A stretch of DNA of 64,000 nt. Origin: Nocardia terrae. Lineage in GTDB: Bacteria; Actinomycetota; Actinomycetes; Mycobacteriales; Mycobacteriaceae. The notes beneath the pieces were generated by a model. The model was given only the letters and a program-made list of their open reading frames with translations, did no database searches and was not told the origin of the DNA. Every line of letters begins with the position of its first letter. Positions within the stretch are counted from its first letter, which is position 1. Below are positions 59,988-64,000 of the stretch, piece by piece. The translations under genes and the position numbers were made by a program. Location: positions 1 to 64,000 of the forward strand of contig NZ_WRPP01000009.1 of the NCBI RefSeq assembly GCF_009760405.1, read 5' to 3'.

Positions 59988-61693
59988 CCACGACCCGATT
60001 CGCTTTCCTTGGGCGTGTCTCCACCGAGGATCAGCAGGACCCCGTCGCCTCGAAGAACTGGCAACTCGGGCGGGCGGAAGGTCTGGTCAGCCGCCACGGC
60101 GAGATCGTCGCGGAGTTCTTCGATATCGGGCAGAGCCGAGCAATTCCGTGGAAGCGGCGACCCGAAGCGGCTCGGCTTCTGGAACTCCTGAAATCGCCCA
60201 ACCGCGGGTTCGATGCGGTTGTCATCGGCGAACCGCAGCGCGCCTTCTACGGCAATCAGTTCGGGCTCACCTTCCCGATCTTCGTTCACTACCGCGTGCC
60301 CCTGTGGGTCCCCGAAGTCGGCGGCCCGATCGACCCGGAATCTGAAGCCCACGACCTGATCATGTCGGTCTTCGGAGGCATGTCCAAGGGCGAACGCAAC
60401 CGCATCAAGATCCGTGTCCGGGCGGCCATGGCCGCCCAGGCTCAGGTGGAAGGCCGTTACCTCGGAGGGCGCCCTCCGTACGGATATTGCCTCGAAGACG
60501 TTGGACCACACCCGAATCCAGGGAAAGCCGCCGACGGCAAACGCCTGCACAGGCTCACTCCCGATCCCATTACGGCACCGGTGGTTCAACAGATCTTCAG
60601 TGACTACCTTTCCGGGATCGGGATATTCGCCATCGCACAGCGCCTTACCGACGCTGGAATCCAGTGCCCCTCCGCTTACGACCGGAAACGCAACACGCAT
60701 CGCGAAGGGCTGGCTTGGTCCAAGAGCGCAGTTCGCGCAATCCTGGGCAATCCTCGCTACACCGGACACGAGGTCTGGAACAAGCAGCGCAAGCAGGAGC
60801 TGCTCATCGATGTCGAGGACGTCGCGCTCGGCCATGCGACCCATCTGACGTGGAATTCCAAGCAGGACTGGGTGTTCTCCGACAAGCCCGCGCACCAGCC
60901 GCTGATCAGCAAAGATATTTTCGAGCAGGTCGCCCTCCGACTCGCCAGTCGCGGCCCGAATTCGACGGGGCGCACTACTGTGCGGCGCGAGCATCCATAT
61001 GCCTACAAGGGCTTGCTGGTTCACGACAACTGCGGGCGCAGGATGCAGGGCAACTGGAACCACGGTAAGGCGCACTACCGATGCCGGTACCCGGCCGAAT
61101 ACGCGATCGCGAACAAGCTCGACCATCCGCTCACGGTCTACTTGCGCGAAGAGCAACTCGTCGGTCCGGTGGACCTCTGGCTGGCCGAGGTCTTCCACCC
61201 CGACCACATCGAGCACTCGCTCACTCAGCTCGAAGCCGCACAGACACAACGCAATATGCCCGCGCTGGATACGACTCGAGAGGTCCTACTCGAATGTGAT
61301 CGGAAGCTGGCCCGCCACCGGGCCGCTCTCGAGGCCGGCGCCGACCCGGCCCTCATCGCCACATGGTCGCTCGAGGTTCAACGCGAGCGGGACGCAGCCG
61401 CAGCGCGAATCGCGGCGCTGGAAACACAATCGATCGTCGACTACCGAATGACCCGCGAGGAAATCCGCCAGCTCGTTGATTCATTGGGAGGTCTGGTAAC
61501 GATCCTGAAACGCGCCGACCCGAACGACAAGCTCGAGGTGTACCGGCAGCTGGGCCTGAAACTGACCTATAACCACGAAACACGGGTGGTCGTGGCCGAA
61601 GCTTCTCCACGACCACCCGTGTGCGTAGTGTCTGTGTCCGGAGGGGGACTTGAACCCCCACGCCCTAATACGGGCACTAGCACCTCAAGCTAG
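59984..61693 (+). CDS. Large serine recombinase (ICE integrase)
   Basis: A 569-residue protein. The resolvase catalytic domain (1-150) begins RFAFLGRVSTEDQQDP, with the nucleophile Ser at residue 14, and FGGMSKGERNRIKIRVRAA as helix E. Then comes the recombinase domain (about 165-280: RPPYGYCLEDVG, AVRAILGNPRYTGHEVWNKQ), then a zinc ribbon (NCGRRMQGNWNHGKAHYRC) and a coiled coil (about 440-500). The frame reads through attR into the tRNA, so the last 15 or so residues are chromosomal. This is the enzyme expected to insert and, with a directionality factor, excise the element. Confidence 0.92.
   Translation: MTTTRFAFLGRVSTEDQQDPVASKNWQLGRAEGLVSRHGEIVAEFFDIGQSRAIPWKRRPEAARLLELLKSPNRGFDAVVIGEPQRAFYGNQFGLTFPIFVHYRVPLWVPEVGGPIDPESEAHDLIMSVFGGMSKGERNRIKIRVRAAMAAQAQVEGRYLGGRPPYGYCLEDVGPHPNPGKAADGKRLHRLTPDPITAPVVQQIFSDYLSGIGIFAIAQRLTDAGIQCPSAYDRKRNTHREGLAWSKSAVRAILGNPRYTGHEVWNKQRKQELLIDVEDVALGHATHLTWNSKQDWVFSDKPAHQPLISKDIFEQVALRLASRGPNSTGRTTVRREHPYAYKGLLVHDNCGRRMQGNWNHGKAHYRCRYPAEYAIANKLDHPLTVYLREEQLVGPVDLWLAEVFHPDHIEHSLTQLEAAQTQRNMPALDTTREVLLECDRKLARHRAALEAGADPALIATWSLEVQRERDAAAARIAALETQSIVDYRMTREEIRQLVDSLGGLVTILKRADPNDKLEVYRQLGLKLTYNHETRVVVAEASPRPPVCVVSVSGGGLEPPRPNTGTSTSS
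61582..61620 (+). terminator. 14-bp perfect stem-loop at integrase 3' end
   Basis: ACGGGTGGTCGTGG (61582-61595) and its exact complement (61607-61620) enclose an 11-base loop. The stem lies within the last codons of the integrase and abuts the attP arm at 61618. It could terminate integrase or antisense transcription before the tRNA, protect the mRNA end or bind a protein at attP. No T-run follows directly. Confidence 0.55.
61618..61649. other. attR of the ICE
   Basis: The left half is element DNA: CGTGTGCGTAGTG (61618-61630), TCT, GTGTCC (61634-61639). The right half, from 61640, is the tRNA acceptor and T-arm. The shared core with attL is 61634-61649. Joining the element sides of attL and attR gives a 50-bp dyad whose centre lies in GGAGGG, with a predicted crossover pair of AG. 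Confidence 0.85.
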
Positions 61694-61719
61694 CGCGTCT
61701 GCCATTCCGCCACCCGGAC
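61635..61719 (-). tRNA. tRNA-Leu (GAG), ICE integration target
   Basis: An 85-base gene. Acceptor GTCCGGG pairs with TCCGGAC, the anticodon stem CTAGC/GCTAG holds the loop TTGAGGT with anticodon GAG, the long variable arm TGCCCGTATTAGGGCG is as required for Leu, and the T arm is GGGGG-TTCAAGT-CCCCC. The integrated element has replaced the encoded CCA (ACAGA follows the discriminator), so maturation needs the CCA-adding enzyme. Identical in sequence to the tRNA at 63871. Confidence 0.95.
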
Positions 61720-61814
61720 CGGTGATGCTGGACAAGATTAGCGGAGAGGTTGGGGGAAAGGGAAATCGGGGCTGGGCCAGGCGAAATGGGGTGCGCCGGG
61801 GGAGGTTTGGGGGG

Positions 61815-62126
61815 TCAGTGGAGGATGCCGAGGAGGTTGGCGTTCTTGATGGGGGTGTCCTTGTTGGCCTGGACTTGGCACAGGCTCTGGACGGCGGCCA
61901 TGGAGAGGTCGACCTGGGTGCCGGGGGGCTCGTGGTCGGAGTTGGTTTGTTGCTTGATGAATTTGGTGATGGTGACGCGCTGGGTGTCGGCGTCCTGGGT
62001 GAGGTAGTCGCTGCACTTGGTGTCGCCGCCCTGGTTGAGGGCCTTCGCGACATCCGAGCAACCGGATAGCAGGGCTACGGCGAGCGCGGCGGCTGCGACG
62101 GCCGTCCAACGGGCGGTCTTCATCAT
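61815..62126 (-). CDS. Small secreted lipoprotein, HdeA-like
   Basis: A 103-residue precursor starting at 62126 behind GAGGAA. Signal peptide with lipobox LLSGC (cleavage before Cys about 22). The mature part is short, with a Cys pair (KCSDYLTQD and SLCQVQANKD) and a helical pattern resembling the HdeA-like acid-chaperone type of small protein. Chromosomal, just right of the tRNA. Function inferred only from resemblance. Confidence 0.6.
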   Translation of the reverse strand: MMKTARWTAVAAAALAVALLSGCSDVAKALNQGGDTKCSDYLTQDADTQRVTITKFIKQQTNSDHEPPGTQVDLSMAAVQSLCQVQANKDTPIKNANLLGILH

Positions 62127-62312
62127 GTGGTGCGTTCCTCGTGGCTCGTGCGCGGGCGGGGTGATGCCCATGCGATCGACCGCCACTGTAGATGGGCGCG
62201 ACCGATCGGCAATCAGGGTCGAGCCCGGAGATTCGGCAGATTCGACTATGACCTGCATCACATTCGCGGTGAAGGTGATTGCAGGCGATGCGAATTGGCG
62301 TGCGGTGAAAAC

Positions 62313-63143
62313 TCAGCGGGGGGATTCGGCGGCGCTGGCGGCGCGCCAGACGCGGGCTTCGCTGGCATTGCCGCGGCGGGTGAGAAGTTCGGCAAGGCCG
62401 GCCATGGCGCGAGCGTCGCCATGGGAGGCGGCGGTGCGCCACCAGTGTTCGGCCTCGCCGTAGTCGCCGCGGCGGTAGCGGACCACGCCGAGGTCGTAGG
62501 CCGCGGCTAGGTGCCCGAATTCGGCTGCCTGCGTCCACAGTTGGCAGGCCTGGTCCTCCTCGCCGCGGCTCTGCATGGCGACGCCCAGGTCGTAGAGGGC
62601 GTTCTGGTAGCGGCTGGCCTCGGTCGGCGGTTCGGGCGGGGGCGGGGTCACCGCGAGGGTCAGTTCCACGACCAGCTCCCCGAAATCGGGCGGGCCGACG
62701 CCGGTGCTGCAGTGCAACACGGTCATGGTGGGTTCGCGGGTGACGAGCATGCCGTAGTTGCCCGTCCAGGAGACCGTGGCCTCGCTGGCGTCGACCCACA
62801 CGGGGGTCAGGGTGATGGCGGCGTCGGCCTCGGTCGGGCACACCTGGAGCTCGATACCGCCCGCCATGGCATCACTCCAGACGTCAACCCCCCTGAGTCG
62901 GCGGCCGTCCAGCAACACGTCGCCGCGATCCACGCCGAGCCCGATGCCGAGGCTGCGTACCCCGGGACGCGGGGCGGCCGTGCGCAGAGTCAGCGCGACC
63001 GTGGTGGGGGAGACGCCGATCACCTCCTGATGCAGGGGGTAGACCTGAGCTCCGTTCCAGGTCACGGGCTCTGCGCTGTCGTATCGGTCCGCCAGGGGTG
63101 GTTCGGTCGTGGCCGGCTCGGCGTACGAATACGACCCCTTCAT
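62313..63143 (-). CDS. Sel1-repeat protein
   Basis: A 276-residue protein from the ATG at 63143 (GGAAGGCGGGG upstream). The first 165 residues are beta-rich and of unknown type (VTWNGAQVYPLHQEVIGVSP, GVDRGDVLLDGRRLRGVDVW). Then come two or three Sel1/TPR-like repeats: YDLGVAMQSRGEEDQACQLW, YDLGVVRYRRGDYGEAEHWW and AMAGLAELLTRRGNASEARV. It likely acts as a protein-interaction scaffold. Chromosomal. An upstream extension of the frame to 63446 lacks coding character and is rejected. Confidence 0.65.
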   Translation of the reverse strand: MKGSYSYAEPATTEPPLADRYDSAEPVTWNGAQVYPLHQEVIGVSPTTVALTLRTAAPRPGVRSLGIGLGVDRGDVLLDGRRLRGVDVWSDAMAGGIELQVCPTEADAAITLTPVWVDASEATVSWTGNYGMLVTREPTMTVLHCSTGVGPPDFGELVVELTLAVTPPPPEPPTEASRYQNALYDLGVAMQSRGEEDQACQLWTQAAEFGHLAAAYDLGVVRYRRGDYGEAEHWWRTAASHGDARAMAGLAELLTRRGNASEARVWRAASAAESPR

Positions 63144-63416
63144 CTGCCCCGCCTTCCGCCGGTGCTCAGTGATGTTCGCGCATACCGTAGTACCGATGCC
63201 GTCGGCTGCGTCCCGAATTTGCCAGCTACACCTTCCAGCAAACACCTGGTCATGTGACCGGTGTCCAAAGTGCCCTCGAACAGCCCTCGCGGTCCGCATT
63301 TCGCCGGTCACTTGACGTGTCGGCCACGTCCACGCGGTGTGTCGTACTTGCGCAACGGCCGCTGTCCTGTTGAATCGTCGGCGACGTACCAGCGAACGAG
63401 TGAAAGGTAAGGACAT

Positions 63417-63731
63417 ATGGCTCTGCCCACCATGACCCCCGAACAACGCTCCGAGGCGCTGGCCAAGGCCGCCGCTGTTCGAAAGGCGCGCTCGGAGATG
63501 ATCGCTGAGGTCAAGAAGGGCTCACTGAGCCTGGGCGAACTCCTCAAGCGCGCCGACAAAGAGGACTTGGTCAAGAAGACGAAGGTGGCGGCAGTCATCA
63601 AGGCGCTCCCGGGCATCGGCCCGGTCAAGGCGGCCAAGCTGATGGACGAGGCCGAGATCCCCGCCGACCGTCGCATCGGCGGCCTGGGTTCCCGGCAGCG
63701 CGCCGCGCTGCTGGAGGCACTGAAGGCTTGA
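63417..63731 (+). CDS. mihF: Integration host factor, actinobacterial type
   Basis: A 104-residue basic protein with the whole family pattern: MALPTMTPEQRSEALAKAA at the start, SLGELLKRADKEDLVKKTKV, then the helix-hairpin ALPGIGPVKAAKLMDEAEIP and a terminal GLGSRQRAALLEAL. Mycobacterial mIHF is essential, bends DNA and helps phage L5 integration. Length and start are as in homologues. Chromosomal; 1.7 kb from the ICE end. Confidence 0.95.
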   Translation: MALPTMTPEQRSEALAKAAAVRKARSEMIAEVKKGSLSLGELLKRADKEDLVKKTKVAAVIKALPGIGPVKAAKLMDEAEIPADRRIGGLGSRQRAALLEALKA

Positions 63732-63870
63732 GATCGGGGGGTGGCCTGCCGGGTCGCGAACCGACCCGGCGGCAACCACTCCCACCGCCTCTTCCCGCGA
63801 GGTAAACCCGCAGGAAATCGGCCGATTTGGTCCAGGCGGTCCGATCCGATAACCTTGCTGAGCACCACCG

Positions 63871-63958
63871 GTCCGGGTGGCGGAATGGCAGACGCGCTAG
63901 CTTGAGGTGCTAGTGCCCGTATTAGGGCGTGGGGGTTCAAGTCCCCCTCCGGACACCA
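63871..63958 (+). tRNA. tRNA-Leu (GAG), second copy with encoded CCA
   Basis: The 85-base body is identical to the tRNA at 61635-61719, in opposite orientation, and here CCA is encoded (63956-63958). The sequence after it (CACAAAGG) matches the original flank now left at 804-811, so this 3' end is an intact copy of the attB site. Confidence 0.95.
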
Positions 63959-63960
63959 CA

Positions 63961-63999
63961 AAGGCAGGATTTCCTTAACCAGGGAGTCCTGCCTTTTCT
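63961..63999 (+). terminator. Terminator of tRNA-Leu
   Basis: A 9-bp perfect stem AAGGCAGGA/TCCTGCCTT (63961-63969 and 63987-63995) followed by TTCTC, directly after the CCA. A typical tRNA terminator. Confidence 0.75.
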
Positions 64000-64000
64000 C

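Larger units (their letters stand above)
811..61649. mobile_element. Integrative and conjugative element in tRNA-Leu(GAG)
   Basis: The element is bounded by an identical 16-bp core, at 811-826 on the left and 61634-61649 on the right; the core is part of the tRNA-Leu 3' end. It carries its own large serine recombinase at the right end, a complete-looking actinobacterial type IV secretion operon at 28-39 kb, several regulators, a DNA methyltransferase and multiple defence-like cargo modules. An internal att-like site at 5728-5760 suggests a composite of a 4.9-kb passenger segment and a 55.9-kb ICE. Boundaries are seen in the sequence; conjugation itself is inferred from gene content. Confidence 0.85.

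Noticed and set aside
63308..63961. 217-residue minus-strand frame
   Set aside because: It begins inside the tRNA-Leu and lies antisense to mihF; shadow.

Overview
The window is high-GC actinobacterial DNA, most likely Nocardia or a close mycolic-acid-bearing relative. The evidence is an actinobacterial integration host factor (mihF), a cutinase, DUF5753/DUF397-type regulator pairs and strong GGAGG-type ribosome sites. Almost all of it (about 811-61649) is one integrative and conjugative element (ICE), inserted in the 3' end of a tRNA-Leu(GAG) gene by a large serine recombinase. Only about 0.8 kb on the left (a LysE-type exporter) and 2.3 kb on the right (lipoprotein, Sel1-repeat protein, mihF, a second tRNA-Leu) look chromosomal.

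The ends can be read directly. The integrase-side end (61618-61649) and the left end (811-844) share 16 identical bases. Joined, they rebuild a 50-bp near-perfect dyad of the kind serine integrases use as attP. A third, attL-like site at 5728-5760 splits off an integrase-less segment (811-5730) holding three putative defence genes: an AbiGi-like protein, an AbiTii-like protein and a fusion of HsdM-like, HsdS-like and HEPN regions. It looks like a cis-mobilised island riding with the ICE.

Layout of the ICE proper: 5.7-10.6 kb, unknown proteins, a zinc-ribbon membrane protein and a hydrolase; 10650-11606, an IS5-family insertion sequence; 11.7-20.3 kb, a PAS protein, a membrane-anchored pair including a VirB8-like protein, a ParA-like/SARP fusion, a winged-helix histone-tail protein and small genes; 20.6-27.8 kb, a cutinase, a metalloprotease cargo cassette bordered by a decayed duplicate of the cutinase leader, and a second winged-helix protein; 28.1-39.2 kb, the minus-strand type IV secretion operon (sigma-like regulator, VirB2-like pilin, VirB6-like channel, PrgI-VirB4 fusion, VirD4-like coupling ATPase, replication-relaxation protein, transglycosylase-NlpC/P60 hydrolase); 39.6-41.3 kb, a DNA methyltransferase pair; 41.4-44.9 kb, a small hydrolase/thioesterase operon under a LysR regulator; 45.2-49.1 kb, a coupled four-gene operon, an XRE/DUF397 pair and a TetR/SnoaL pair; 49.3-54.5 kb, a TPR-CHAT protease with a membrane partner; 54.9-59.1 kb, a fully overlapping operon (resolvase-like protein, radical SAM enzyme, DEDDh exonuclease, P-loop kinase-like protein) with a divergent HTH-TPR regulator; 59.8-61.7 kb, a small coupled gene and the integrase.

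The best candidates for undescribed biology are the radical SAM-exonuclease-kinase operon, the TPR-CHAT/membrane pair, the HEPN fusion in the left island, the HEYGH metalloprotease cassette, and the repeated clamp-motif-like peptides in the tail of the VirB6-like channel. No relaxase of a family I can recognise is visible.
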